64,000 bases of DNA from Cytobacillus praedii (GCF_001439605.1 NZ_LMBX01000002.1:162676-226675); one strand, 5' to 3'; counted from the first letter of the stretch, positions 21,862 through 31,903 are shown. Program-made: numbers and translations. Notes: generated by a model from the sequence alone, not told the origin.

Positions 21862-24800
21862 CTATTCGTTTGATACTACATCAATAACCAGATTATCAAG
21901 CATGAAATCTTTATAGCCATTAAAGTTAGCTTGTGAGTCTTTCACCCCCTGAGTATCAGCAGCTTTGTTAGTAGAATAAATACCAAACCAGCTTTGACCT
22001 GATTCATCTCCTGTTAAAATAAAAGAATATGTGCCCGCTTTTACATTCTTATCACTGCTTGCAGTTGATTTTAGTTCATTCTTTGTTAATACACCTTTTT
22101 CTTCAAATGGTGCATTCCCTGTTACTACTGCGTAAGTTCCATCACTGCCTGCTTCATAATCAAAAGTGATTCTATATGTTACTCCTGGTTTAAATTTGAA
22201 GTTTTGAGGGATCGTTTGGTATACAAGTGCCTCACGTTCTGTTAAACCATTCGTTTTAAGTGACCATTTACCGGCAATAACATCATTTACCACTTTTTGG
22301 TTCCAGCCTCTTTGTGTATATGGTGCATGAAATTCTGCAAGGTGCGTTCTATTATCTTCCACCCCTTCAATATTTCCAATGACAAACGGGTAGATCCCTT
22401 GTGCTACATTTTCAAAATCTTGTACGAATTTATTGCTGCTTTCTTGATTTTTGGCATTATTTTCTATGATGCGGATATCATCAAAGTAACTTGCACCATC
22501 TCCAGCATCTCTAGATAAATCAATGGTTACATCAGATGGATTCTTACCCGTTTCAAAGAATACATATAAATTTTGAAAATAACTTGTGCCATCTACCGTT
22601 GAGGTCATTTGACCATCTGCTTTTGCCTGCTCCGTGCCTAGCGTATTATGTGCATAAGCTCTAACATAGTTTTTGGCGATAGATTTACCCGTACTATTCG
22701 TATACTTTTTACCATTAGAAGTAATGGTCATACTTGCTTGCGCTTCACTTCGGTTGTCTATACCAACATAAGCAGCATATTTCGTATTTGGTTTTAATCC
22801 CGTTACTTTTTGAGTAACATCTACTTTCTTTTTATTATTAGAGATTGTTAGCATGTTATTATTGCCTTCACTCTTCGTAATTGTTACTGCTTTAGAATCC
22901 CCCTTAACTTTCCAATCCTTTAAGGAATTGCTGTTAAAACCAGTATCCACAAGATGCATGCCTTCGCTCCATTTAACATCTTTGTTAGCTTTTCTTTCTT
23001 TATAAATGACATAGGCAGTGGATTTTTTTGCATCTAATGTGATTTTGCCATTTTTAATCTTAACATTTTGTCCATTGTCCTTTCCTAACTCAGTTAACTC
23101 ATAAACTTTAACCGTCCCTTGCCAGCCAGCTGGAACTGTCCAGGTTGTTTCTCCCCCGTTTGTGTTCCAGTGATATAATTTCTCGTCTGCTGTTGATAAC
23201 TTTTTACCACTTTGATCCCACAACCATGGAATTAAGTATTTTTCATCACCAGGTTTACCTTCAAATATCCGATTGCCATTAAATGACATGATTCTTGTTC
23301 GATATCCATCTTTATCATTGGCAAAATCATTAGACTTTCTTTCAATGGTAAGTGTATTTTCACCAGTATCATCCTTTAATACTGCCTTCATTCCTGGTAC
23401 CCAGTTATAAGCTTGATGTTTATCATCGATCATTTCAACTGCTTTTCCATCTTCCCACTGTGTTACTTGGTAATGCTGAATAAATTTTGTTGGAACGTTT
23501 ACGGCAAATAAGTTATCCAAATAGGCTTTGTAATCACTTCTGCCTTGCCATCCTTCAAAGTCTTTCATGCTATAGCCGAATAATAATGGCGCATCTGCAT
23601 CACCGCCATACTTAGGATAGTTGCCAATCCATGCATCTTTTTGATGGTTTTTAATGAAACGAGTGATGGTACTATTAATGCCTTTTAGAGTATAGCCACC
23701 ATAAGTTAAATCAGCAGCCCAGTGTTGAAATGTTGAATCATATTCGTTGGCATATCCCCACTCACTGCCTAAGCGCCAGCCTAAACTATTAATTTCCTTA
23801 CTTAGCTGGCGGCTTGGCCATGTACTATTATCACCTGACTGTCCATTGCCCCAAACGTCTACATAAATAAAATCTAAATCATTCTTTTTGCCGCCAAGAA
23901 CATCATAAAAATCCTTGAATCGCTGTGCTCTGCCATTTCTTAAATCATAATCCGCATTAATGTTTATTCCTTGATCAATCCAGTTCCAGCCATATTTATA
24001 CGTTCCATCTGGATTTTTTAATAAACGATCTTCTTGAAAATACTTTGATTCTGGATATGTTTCACTTGCATTTACATGTACGCCAAAGGTTGCGCCATAT
24101 TCTTTCCCCTTCGCTAGCAATGTTTTCATATCCTTTGCGCCACCAATGCGCGTGCCAATATCTGCATAGTTTAAATGGCCAGAATCATGCCCTTCACTCC
24201 CATACCCTTTCAGCAGGATCGATTGTCCCAATCCATCGGTACTTAGGTAAAACTTCTTCACTCCGTCTAATGCCATTAAGAAAGGATTTTGCGCTTGACC
24301 GCCAAAGTTCATGCTAATGCGGTAACCAACTAAATCAGGAACCTTTTCTGTCCCTAGAGGTTCATTCATAATTTTTCTATAAGCAATCGCTCCATCTTGC
24401 CAGTTTACTTTTTTATCCCCATTCTCGTCAGCTGTAATAATAACTTTCACGGACGGCATTTCATCGACCTTGTTTACTGTTCCATCTTCTAGCTCCAGTG
24501 TGCCATCTTCCTTACGATGTTCTTCTGATTTTTGATAAGTCCAAAAGGTACTGCTTAAACCAATGGTTTTTGTCCCTGCACTATTCGTCGTAGCCGTAGC
24601 TGTAATTCTTTGTGCATCCGTCTTTGCAGCATAAGAATCTGGAGCTAATTTTTTCGCTAAATTATTTTCTGTATTAGACCATATACCTGCACTTAATTCA
24701 TCATTAGAAAGGAAGGCATACATATATCCTTTTTGCTCTTCATCTTGCGTATTTAAATCTTTATCTACCTTTACCTGTCTGTCACCATTGATACGTGTAT

Positions 24801-25362
24801 TTGTAGACATCTGGACGCCATCAAGTACCGCATCTCTTTGACTGCTATTTACTGAAATTAGATGGTGATTAGGAATTTCAATTGTTTTTACAATTTTGTT
24901 GTCTGCAATTTTTGTAATATTAAACTCCAAAATATTCTCTTTAACAACCATTTCTGCAGTAATAACTGCCGAGATATTATTGCTGGCGTCTTCTAAAGTC
25001 ATCTCATATTCAATTTTATCAGGTGTAACTTTTGCTTTTACTTTTGGCTTCACTGCTATGTCATTAATAAGGATTTTATCTACTGCCTCAGTCTGTCCAT
25101 TAAATGTCTTCCCTGCTCCATTTCCCGATACTAAATCGTATCGAATGACTCTTGGAAAATTTACATCAACAAGAACATCCATTTGATTAGAAGAAATAAC
25201 AGCTTGTGCACTTTGTGGAATGATTTGGCTTCCTGCCTGTTTAAAATCCGCTTTTCCTTCAGCTAGTATCGGGGTACTATTCGCAAACACTGTAGAACCT
25301 ACCACACTTCCAGCTAAAAGTACTGCCATTGTTTTTCTAAACTTTTTTCTTGAGTTCCCCAT
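21862..25362 (-). CDS. Secreted endo-alpha-N-acetylgalactosaminidase, glycoside hydrolase family 101
   Basis: A 1166-residue exported enzyme. The signal peptide has a basic start (GNSRKKFRK) and hydrophobic core ending near residue 35. A beta-sandwich domain comes first, then the TIM barrel with the GH101 nucleophile aspartate in DFIYVDVWGNG (D502) and acid/base glutamate in RLGSEWGYA (E534). The 32-residue spacing equals that of the pneumococcal enzyme (D764/E796). C-terminal beta and carbohydrate-binding-like domains follow. GH101 enzymes release Gal-beta1,3-GalNAc from serine or threonine of mucin-type glycoproteins. No LPXTG anchor is visible, so it is probably released into the medium. 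GTG at 25368 is in frame, but GGGGAG favours the ATG at 25362. The gene is monocistronic, with its own terminator. Confidence 0.94.
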   Translation of the reverse strand: MGNSRKKFRKTMAVLLAGSVVGSTVFANSTPILAEGKADFKQAGSQIIPQSAQAVISSNQMDVLVDVNFPRVIRYDLVSGNGAGKTFNGQTEAVDKILINDIAVKPKVKAKVTPDKIEYEMTLEDASNNISAVITAEMVVKENILEFNITKIADNKIVKTIEIPNHHLISVNSSQRDAVLDGVQMSTNTRINGDRQVKVDKDLNTQDEEQKGYMYAFLSNDELSAGIWSNTENNLAKKLAPDSYAAKTDAQRITATATTNSAGTKTIGLSSTFWTYQKSEEHRKEDGTLELEDGTVNKVDEMPSVKVIITADENGDKKVNWQDGAIAYRKIMNEPLGTEKVPDLVGYRISMNFGGQAQNPFLMALDGVKKFYLSTDGLGQSILLKGYGSEGHDSGHLNYADIGTRIGGAKDMKTLLAKGKEYGATFGVHVNASETYPESKYFQEDRLLKNPDGTYKYGWNWIDQGININADYDLRNGRAQRFKDFYDVLGGKKNDLDFIYVDVWGNGQSGDNSTWPSRQLSKEINSLGWRLGSEWGYANEYDSTFQHWAADLTYGGYTLKGINSTITRFIKNHQKDAWIGNYPKYGGDADAPLLFGYSMKDFEGWQGRSDYKAYLDNLFAVNVPTKFIQHYQVTQWEDGKAVEMIDDKHQAYNWVPGMKAVLKDDTGENTLTIERKSNDFANDKDGYRTRIMSFNGNRIFEGKPGDEKYLIPWLWDQSGKKLSTADEKLYHWNTNGGETTWTVPAGWQGTVKVYELTELGKDNGQNVKIKNGKITLDAKKSTAYVIYKERKANKDVKWSEGMHLVDTGFNSNSLKDWKVKGDSKAVTITKSEGNNNMLTISNNKKKVDVTQKVTGLKPNTKYAAYVGIDNRSEAQASMTITSNGKKYTNSTGKSIAKNYVRAYAHNTLGTEQAKADGQMTSTVDGTSYFQNLYVFFETGKNPSDVTIDLSRDAGDGASYFDDIRIIENNAKNQESSNKFVQDFENVAQGIYPFVIGNIEGVEDNRTHLAEFHAPYTQRGWNQKVVNDVIAGKWSLKTNGLTEREALVYQTIPQNFKFKPGVTYRITFDYEAGSDGTYAVVTGNAPFEEKGVLTKNELKSTASSDKNVKAGTYSFILTGDESGQSWFGIYSTNKAADTQGVKDSQANFNGYKDFMLDNLVIDVVSNE

Positions 25363-25496
25363 AAGCACTCCCCTTTGTCGTTTTTCATTTGGTAACTTGC
25401 ACTTCTGGCATTGATTGTTTCTTCAGAGGTATCGATTCCTTTGCCTTTTGAGTTTTTGATAGTATGTGAAAACAGTTGAGAATATTTCAAAACCAG

Positions 25497-25523
25497 AAGC
25501 GGTTAGCGGTTACCAGCCTAACC
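25497..25523. promoter_or_regulatory. Repeated AGCGGTTA motif upstream of GH101
   Basis: AAGCGGTTAGCGGTTA is a tandem pair of GCGGTTA, and GGTTAG at 25501 pairs with CTAACC ending at 25523. The same AAGCGGTTA occurs in the inverted repeat before the second binding lipoprotein (17772-17781). A shared operator for GH101 and the second importer is possible. Confidence 0.4.
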
Positions 25524-25544
25524 TTATATTCAAGGGTACGTTTG

Positions 25545-25558
25545 TTAAAACGCTTACA
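25545..25558 (-). promoter_or_regulatory. Cre-like site upstream of GH101
   Basis: The minus strand reads TGTAAGCGTTTTAA, which matches the CcpA cre consensus TGWAARCGYTWNCW except at one position. It lies about 185 bases before the GH101 start, suggesting catabolite control. Confidence 0.45.
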
Positions 25559-25835
25559 CAAGCGAGATATTGTTCTATTTTTTAGGAATATTGTTTTTTG
25601 TGAATATTCACTAAAATAGTCCTAATCCGAAATGCATGCATTAAATTTTCTATTTATTTTATTAGGCTGTTGGATAAACCTGATATTTGGGAATGAAGGG
25701 GAACTTCGCAAATGAGGACGGAGGGAGAGGAAACTATACGAAAAAATGGCTTTTATCTTATTTTTTACAGTGATATTCCGCTAAGAATTTATGTTTTTTT
25801 ACGAGTATAATATATAGAAAAATTCCACAAATACA

Positions 25836-25871
25836 TAAAAAAAGGAAAGGCAGATTTATTCTTCCTTTCCT
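25836..25871 (-). terminator. Terminator overlapping the end of the YjbR-like gene
   Basis: AGGAAAGG pairs with CCTTTCCT and on the minus strand is followed by seven T residues. The stem overlaps the last codons of the gene at 25856-26242. Confidence 0.75.
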
Positions 25872-26242
25872 ACTTTTTTATATAACTCCATCCATTTCTT
25901 AACCAAACGCTTCGGTGCCGCACGCAAATAGGCTTCTTGAATAAGATCATTCAACTCTTCCCAGTTATCCCCTGCCGGATTTTGGATCGACACCCAGCCG
26001 TGATGTCCTATATATGGAGTTTTGTAAAAATACTCTTTCTGCAGCAATATTTCTTGGGTTTCCCGATCTGACTTGAACGACAGCCTAAATCCTCTTTCGC
26101 TTTCACCCGAAATAACAAAGGATTTTCCATTGATTTTAAATGTATTATGACCAAAGCCATCGATTATTTCGACAGCTTCGGGCAGTGCAAGACAGATTTT
26201 TCGTACATTATCCAGCATGACAGCTGTGTCATGTAATTCCAT
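25856..26242 (-). CDS. MmcQ/YjbR-family protein
   Basis: A 128-residue protein of the MmcQ/YjbR family (CyaY-like fold). Typical features are the N-terminal VRKICLALPEAVE, the FKINGKSFVISG strand, the YIGHHGWVSI segment, and the terminal LRAAPKRLVKKW. The family is often called DNA-binding but its biochemical role is not established. AAAGGAG precedes the ATG. It is 18 bases downstream of an acetyltransferase gene and shares its transcript. It has no evident link with the sugar genes around it. Confidence 0.88.
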   Translation of the reverse strand: MELHDTAVMLDNVRKICLALPEAVEIIDGFGHNTFKINGKSFVISGESERGFRLSFKSDRETQEILLQKEYFYKTPYIGHHGWVSIQNPAGDNWEELNDLIQEAYLRAAPKRLVKKWMELYKKVGKEE

Positions 26243-26260
26243 TTGTTTATTCTCCTTTGC

Positions 26261-26806
26261 TTAGCCGTCTATTGTGATTTTTCCAAATAGGAGGGCATCA
26301 TAATAGTTATCCTCTATAAAATAATGGTCTCTTAATCGTCCTTCTAACTCAAAATTGTTTCTTTCAAGTATCCTTGCAGAACCAATATTAGCATCGACAA
26401 CATTTGCATAGATTTTGTGAAGATTCAGTGATTTGAAAGCAAAATCACTCATCAATGCTACACACTCTGTGCCAAATCCCTTCCCCCAATGATCTTTATG
26501 CAAAACATAACCAATTTCTGCTTTGTTTGCTTCATGGTCGAAATTAAAAATCATAGCTGTCCCTACAATGGCTTGGGTTGACTTTTGAACAATGGACGCA
26601 TAAAAATGTGTTCCTTCCAACTCCCGCTTTAACATGACTTCAATATAACTCCGTGTTTCTTTTAATTCATTCATTAAATTCCAGCCAATAAATCGCGAAA
26701 CATCTGCATCTGAAGCGTAGCTATGTACCTCTTGCACATCATCTGTACTTAATGCTTTAAAATAGATATTTTCCCCATTTAATGAATGAAATAAACGATG
26801 CTTCAT
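26261..26806 (-). CDS. GNAT-family N-acetyltransferase (RimJ/RimL type)
   Basis: A 181-residue acetyl-CoA-dependent N-acetyltransferase. The RimJ/L-like pattern is visible as EIGYVLHKDHWGKGFGTECV (acetyl-CoA pyrophosphate loop), LNLHKIYANVVDANIGSARILERNNFELEGRLRDHYF. Such enzymes acetylate protein N-termini, amino sugars or small amines; the substrate here is unknown. AAAGGAG is well placed before the ATG. It forms a two-gene unit with the MmcQ/YjbR-like gene. Confidence 0.9.
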   Translation of the reverse strand: MKHRLFHSLNGENIYFKALSTDDVQEVHSYASDADVSRFIGWNLMNELKETRSYIEVMLKRELEGTHFYASIVQKSTQAIVGTAMIFNFDHEANKAEIGYVLHKDHWGKGFGTECVALMSDFAFKSLNLHKIYANVVDANIGSARILERNNFELEGRLRDHYFIEDNYYDALLFGKITIDG

Positions 26807-26926
26807 TTGATCAGCTCCTTTAGAATATAACTTTGGATTATTTTCTTATTTATTATACATACTCCTGTCTGGTTATCGTTGAATTACTTCGTAAAACTGC
26901 TAAAATATTTTCTTACTAATAATTAA

Positions 26927-26952
26927 GAAGCCCGAGGATATCCCCGAGCTTC
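26927..26952 (-). terminator. Terminator after the lactonase gene
   Basis: GAAGCCCGAGG and CCCCGAGCTTC pair across ATAT with two mismatches. On the minus strand it is followed by TTAATTATTAG. It lies 15 bases past the true lactonase stop codon, supporting that the gene once ended at 26967. Confidence 0.75.
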
Positions 26953-26966
26953 CATAAATACAATTG

Positions 26967-28012
26967 CTAAGCATTCATAATATATAAACACGCAGGGCTT
27001 TTAACCGAATAGTGCTGACTCGTAGTCTGTGGAATGCCATTGCTTCCAATCTTCATCACAACGATCGAATCAGAATGCTGATTCGCAACAAGGATATGCT
27101 TTCCATCTGGCACAATCCCGAAGTTTCTTGGCCACTCCCCATTGTTAATGAGTGTCCTAAGAGCTTCAATTCCCCATCATCTAAAATTTGATAGGCTGCT
27201 AAACTATTATGACCACGGTTGGAAACATATAAGTACGATTGACATGATGATATATGAATATCCGAGCAATAATTTAAGGTTTCAATGTGACTGGGGATTG
27301 TCTCTATCTCCTGAATTAGTTCAAATATTTCAAATCTTTCATCATAGGTATAAACAGAAATATTTGAATTATATTCATTTGCTACGTAGATAATTCTCCG
27401 TTCACCATGCAAAGTCAAATGTCTTGGACCCGATTCAGGGACGGCCACTATCTCATTGAGTAATTCAAGCTTGGAAGTCATATAGTCAAATTGATACAAA
27501 TATATTCGGTTCATCCCCAAGTCGGTAATTAAATATTTATTTGTATTCGGGATATTTTTTATTTGATGGGGATGGGATGATTTCTTTAGCACTGTATCGG
27601 TATACCTTTTAAAATCTGAAAAGGGGGAAATAGATCCCTCCTGATTTAAAGGAAATACCGTTATACTTCCTCCCCCATAATTGGCGGTAAACAATAATTG
27701 ATCATACGGATCAAGACTCACAAAGCATGGTGAGGAACCTACAGTTGGCTGACGATTGATTTCAGAAAGTTTTCCACTTCCTAATTCAATAGAAAAACTT
27801 ACAATTTCTCCAGGATCTTCTTCACTAATAGAATAAAGTCGAGTTTTTTCCTTATTTACTGTTAAAAAAGATGGGTTCATAATTCCAGAAGTCGAACCTG
27901 TTTTTCTCAAGTTTCCAGACGTAGAATCAAATAAAAGTAATTGAATGGACTGATCATCTTTATTCCCATAAGATCCTACAAACACATAGTAATAACCATG
28001 ATTATCCGTCAT
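26967..28012 (-). pseudogene. Lactonase (6-phosphogluconolactonase-like beta-propeller), frameshifted
   Basis: A seven-bladed propeller lactonase of the Pgl/YkgB type (VGSYGNKDDQSIQLLLFD, HPHQIKNIPNTNKYLITDLG, GPRHLTLHGE). The frame starting at 28012 follows the family until about 27146 and then changes to unrelated sequence ending at 27056. The next frame restores the conserved C-terminus (GEWPRNFGIVPDGKHILVA, then QHSDSIVV) and stops at 26967. One missing A in the ACAAT stretch near 27146 explains it. The full protein would be about 348 residues. It is the last gene of the third importer operon and would open a sugar lactone. It is either a real mutation, losing the last 60 or so residues, or a sequencing error. 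Confidence 0.88.
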
Positions 28013-28030
28013 TCCTGCTATCTCCTTTTC

Positions 28031-29941
28031 CTAGTATAGAGGCAGAACATGAAAGAATACATTCGGGGATGCAATCCGATAATAGTAGCTGCACCAGCCT
28101 AAACCTGTAGAATTTTTTACACTTTCATTGAAATATAAACGTTCCTCTTCAAGTTCTTCAATGCAATCAATTTTCCCATCAATGAAATCGCATAGTCGTT
28201 TACATGCTGTTTCCATACGCTTTATTAATCCACCATAACGAATATCTAAAACTTCCCACCCAAAAGGTTTATTAATCCTAAACCATTGATCACGATGTGC
28301 CTTTCTTAATTCCTCAACTTCTTTCATTATATTCGGCAAATCTACTGCAGAAATCCCCTCTAAATCGATTAAATTTTTTTCATCATATGCCTTTTTTAAT
28401 CTTAATCCAATATCTGCCTTAATGCTTAAAACTGCTGATAGTTTTTCCGGGACATCAAAAATAAAATCAAGAGAACAATTGGCATTTCTAATTTCCTTAA
28501 ATTTATTTTCTAAATTTGAATAGTGGGATCTTAGATCCAGGCCTTCAATATGCCGATCGAATAACCCAAGGAAAACATCCTGCCATAATAGGAATTTAGA
28601 AGGGTTTGTTTGCACATTATTACCTGGTGAAACCCCTGGAATTTGATCTAGTTCATTCAAGTATAGAAAAGAATCTTCGCCTATTCCTGTACAATATTTC
28701 ACACGGTCACGAAGTTTATCTTTTTCAAGCTCTCTGCAATAAGCATGTTCGGCATACATTTGTAATCCTAATAATGCCGTGAAACAATTATTTTCGAAGC
28801 CATCGTCTCCCCATAACGTGACAAAAACATCCTGAACCCCCTCTTTTTTGCATGCTTTTAAAGCAGCTTCAGTCGTTCTAAGTGATAATCCATAATTCGT
28901 TCCAAACGAATTCCAAACCCATATTCCCCCTGCAAACGCAGGTATTTTACCGAATGCCTTATGTTTCATAATCATCCGTTCATATTCGTCTTCATTCACA
29001 TGTATATAATCCCAATACACAAGCTGCACATCTTCAGGCAGCTTTTTGACTAATTGCTCCGGGATGGCTGTGGACATATTGTAATGCTCTTCACCTGTTG
29101 AGGAAGCTAATTTAATAAACATATCGCTCCACATCATTGGTGATAGCCCATATTTTTTTACAATTGCAAGCACACGGGCAAGATGACTTGTCATCAAATC
29201 CAATCGATCTTTATAGCCGAATTTATTTAAATAGACTCCTCTTCCTAATTCCTCCGCTTCGTCCATACCAATATGAATCCGCTTTGTTCTAAATGGTTTT
29301 GAAACAGAAGAAATCATATGATCTATAAAAATATATGTTTCATCGCTTTCAACAAGCAGGACACCTCTTGTATCTTTAAGGTGAGAGGCCGCACTCCATT
29401 TTAAAAATTCTTCTAAATGGGCAAGTGTTTGTATACAAGGAATCAGCTCAATGCCATATTCATGTGCATAGTCGTCTAGCTTTTTCAGCTCTTCTTGTGT
29501 ATACCTTCCCCGCATATAGCCAAAGTACGGCTCTTTCTTAATTTCATAAGTATCCTCCATATATAACAATGCTGAATTAAATCCCATTATGGCTAATTTT
29601 CTAATCATCCTTTGAAAACTAGGTAAATTCATCACTGCATTCCGTGACAGATCAAACATCGGCCCAATTGTAGAAAACTGCAATTCTTCTACTATATGAA
29701 AATCCGCCTGTTTTTTTTGAAAATTTTCGATAAATATTCCGAATGCTCGATAGAAACAAACCTTATCCCCATAGATGATTTGTCCACTTCCATTATCGAG
29801 GGAAACTTGTAACGACTTCCCCTCCCTCTGCTTGATTGTTAGGGGCACACCCTCTTTACCTAACGAAAATGCAAGCTCCTCTTGCAATGCCTGAATCCCT
29901 GATATAAGGGACGAAAAATCACCCTGCAAGTGTATTTTCAT
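28031..29941 (-). CDS. GH20-like beta-N-acetylhexosaminidase (GcnA type)
   Basis: A 636-residue cytoplasmic enzyme. The N-terminal alpha/beta domain is followed by a TIM barrel with the GH20 substrate-assisted pair D227-E228 in RIHIGMDEAEELG, and the motif YWDYIHVNEDEYERM. It resembles the streptococcal GcnA group of exo-beta-N-acetylhexosaminidases. An in-frame TTG precedes the ATG; the ATG at 29941 is better spaced from GAGGG. It lies 45 bases downstream of a permease in the third importer operon and should remove terminal GlcNAc or GalNAc from imported glycans, giving N-acetylhexosamine for the catabolic genes on the other strand. Confidence 0.87.
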   Translation of the reverse strand: MKIHLQGDFSSLISGIQALQEELAFSLGKEGVPLTIKQREGKSLQVSLDNGSGQIIYGDKVCFYRAFGIFIENFQKKQADFHIVEELQFSTIGPMFDLSRNAVMNLPSFQRMIRKLAIMGFNSALLYMEDTYEIKKEPYFGYMRGRYTQEELKKLDDYAHEYGIELIPCIQTLAHLEEFLKWSAASHLKDTRGVLLVESDETYIFIDHMISSVSKPFRTKRIHIGMDEAEELGRGVYLNKFGYKDRLDLMTSHLARVLAIVKKYGLSPMMWSDMFIKLASSTGEEHYNMSTAIPEQLVKKLPEDVQLVYWDYIHVNEDEYERMIMKHKAFGKIPAFAGGIWVWNSFGTNYGLSLRTTEAALKACKKEGVQDVFVTLWGDDGFENNCFTALLGLQMYAEHAYCRELEKDKLRDRVKYCTGIGEDSFLYLNELDQIPGVSPGNNVQTNPSKFLLWQDVFLGLFDRHIEGLDLRSHYSNLENKFKEIRNANCSLDFIFDVPEKLSAVLSIKADIGLRLKKAYDEKNLIDLEGISAVDLPNIMKEVEELRKAHRDQWFRINKPFGWEVLDIRYGGLIKRMETACKRLCDFIDGKIDCIEELEEERLYFNESVKNSTGLGWCSYYYRIASPNVFFHVLPLY

Positions 29942-29985
29942 CAAAAATCACCCTCGCATAATAGCAGAAAGCTATTGTTCTAGAA

Positions 29986-30870
29986 TTATCCTTTTACTGC
30001 TCCGGTTGTTGCCCCCTTTTCGAATGTCTTTTGGGCAAGTAAATAAACAATTAAGACTGGAATAACAGTCATTGCAATTGCGGCTGTCATCAACCCATAA
30101 TCAGTCCCATATTGTGAGCTGACATTCGATAGCAGCACTACAATTGGGGCTACTTTCTCTTGAGATACAAGGACTAATGACGAAAAAAGATCGTTATAAG
30201 ACCAAAGAAAAACAAATGTCCCAACAGTTGCAAAGGAAGGCAAAGAAATAGGCAGGAATACTTTAGTAAACATCTTCCAGCGGCTGCATCCATCCATAAC
30301 CGAAGCTTCCTCCAGCTCCTTCGGAATTGTTGCCATATATGCACTAATAACCAGAATAGCAAAGGGGATATTCCCTGCCGTTTGCGGAATAATAAGTGCC
30401 CAATATGTGTTCACAAGGTCCATTTTGATCATCATTTTGTATACAGGTACAATCGTAGCGAATGCTGGGATGAGTAGACTCCCAATCAGAATCATTTGTA
30501 AAGTGCCTCTTAATCGAAATTGCATTCTCGCCATTGCGAACGCAGCAATTCCTCCAAATAGAAGGACAAAAAACACAACAGATCCTGACATAATTAGGCT
30601 ATTTAAATAACTCTTCCCTATATTTACTGTATCAAATGCTTTTAAATAGTTTTGAAAGGTTGGATCTGTAGGAAAACTAAAAGTGTCCGTTATAATCTCC
30701 CTAGAATTTTTGAAGGAGTTTAACACAACCCACACTAAAGGGAAAATGGTGGTCATCGACCATAATGTTAAGCATAAGTAGATAAACAGTTTCCCATATT
30801 TCGATTTAGAAAAATATCTACTTTGGAACTTTTCCCAAAAAGTAAGCCGTTGCAGACCTTTTTCAGCCAA
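29986..30870 (-). CDS. Carbohydrate ABC transporter permease (MalG/CUT1 type)
   Basis: A 294-residue permease with six hydrophobic segments and the EAA loop EEASVMDGCSRWKMFTKVFLPISLP. A GTG codon at 30879 is in frame but overlaps the AGAGG site; TTG at 30870 has 8-base spacing and is taken as the start. It is the MalG-like half of the third importer. Confidence 0.92.
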   Translation of the reverse strand: MAEKGLQRLTFWEKFQSRYFSKSKYGKLFIYLCLTLWSMTTIFPLVWVVLNSFKNSREIITDTFSFPTDPTFQNYLKAFDTVNIGKSYLNSLIMSGSVVFFVLLFGGIAAFAMARMQFRLRGTLQMILIGSLLIPAFATIVPVYKMMIKMDLVNTYWALIIPQTAGNIPFAILVISAYMATIPKELEEASVMDGCSRWKMFTKVFLPISLPSFATVGTFVFLWSYNDLFSSLVLVSQEKVAPIVVLLSNVSSQYGTDYGLMTAAIAMTVIPVLIVYLLAQKTFEKGATTGAVKG

Positions 30871-30892
30871 ATGTATCACCTCTTTTCTACGA

Positions 30893-31756
30893 TTAATAAG
30901 TTAATTTATCGTTTTTAATAAATTTATTTGTAATAAATGCTAATGTTAAGCCAATGACTACCATAAAAACAGCAAGGGTTGCCCCATAGCCCATGGCAGA
31001 ATCCACAAATGCTTTTTGATACATGTAAGTGCCTAATACTTCCGACGACCTTGCGGGCCCACCTTTAGTGATAATATAGACGAGCTCAAAAATTTTCAAT
31101 GCTCCAGTAATAGCTAAAACTAAACAGGTTTTTAGGTCACCAAGAATTAATGGAATGGTGATTTTCATCATTTTTTGAAACCCAGTAATCCCTTCAAGTG
31201 CTGCTGCATCATAATAGTCCTGCGGTATTTTCTGTATAGCTGTCAAAAAAATAACAAAATAAAACCCTACATAGTTCCATACTGTTGGGATTGCTACCAT
31301 ATATAACGAAGATTGTTCAGTTAGCCAAAGGACTCGTTCAAATCCTAAATTTATTAATATTTCATTTAATAATCCATTTCTGTAGTTATAAATAAGCGTA
31401 AATAGTAAACCGATTGCTGCCCCAGAAATAACAATTGGAAAGAAGAACGTAATTCGATAAAAAGCAGCACCCCGTTTAATAGAATTAACCATTATCGCTA
31501 GAACTAAGGCAATCCCCACCTGAAAAATGGCAACATAAAGCATTAGTTCAAAAGAATTAAGCGTCGAACCTCGAGCTATTTCATCGTTAAATAACCTTAT
31601 ATAGTTATCAAAACCGATGAAGGTTGAGTTGAAGAATCCGTCCGTCTTATAGAAGCTTAGTTTAATGTTTTCAAAAAAAGGGTAGTATAAAAAAATGCCC
31701 GAAATCAAGAATGCTGGTGTTAAAAAAAGAAAGATATAAAATTTATCACCCTTCAT
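30893..31756 (-). CDS. Carbohydrate ABC transporter permease (MalF/CUT1 type)
   Basis: A 287-residue permease with six hydrophobic segments and the EAA loop DAAALEGITGFQKMMKITIPLILG. AAAGGAG precedes the ATG. It partners the permease at 29986-30870 and the binding lipoprotein at 31904-33202. Confidence 0.93.
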   Translation of the reverse strand: MKGDKFYIFLFLTPAFLISGIFLYYPFFENIKLSFYKTDGFFNSTFIGFDNYIRLFNDEIARGSTLNSFELMLYVAIFQVGIALVLAIMVNSIKRGAAFYRITFFFPIVISGAAIGLLFTLIYNYRNGLLNEILINLGFERVLWLTEQSSLYMVAIPTVWNYVGFYFVIFLTAIQKIPQDYYDAAALEGITGFQKMMKITIPLILGDLKTCLVLAITGALKIFELVYIITKGGPARSSEVLGTYMYQKAFVDSAMGYGATLAVFMVVIGLTLAFITNKFIKNDKLTY

Positions 31757-31808
31757 TGGATACTCCTTTTTACTTAATCTTTATCGTCCTATTTAACAGT
31801 TCATGATT

Positions 31809-31836
31809 CCCACCAGTGAATTCTTCCACTGGCGGG
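31809..31836 (-). terminator. Attenuator-like hairpin after the third binding-lipoprotein gene
   Basis: CCCACCAGTG pairs with CACTGGCGGG across 8 bases, with one wobble. It lies between the binding-protein stop and the permeases. There is no U-tract on the minus strand, so it may stabilise the upstream mRNA rather than terminate. Confidence 0.45.
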
Positions 31837-31903
31837 CCACCTATTCATACATATACTTTAATGTTTCCCTTACTGAACCGATGAAGACGTTTTCATTCTT
31901 GAA

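Larger units (their letters stand above)
25369..25855. other. Intergenic control region of the GH101 gene
   Basis: No gene is seen. It contains two regulatory candidates (25497-25523 and 25545-25558, listed separately). The part at 25670-25745, rich in GAGG and GGAAAC, is not explained. Confidence 0.5.
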
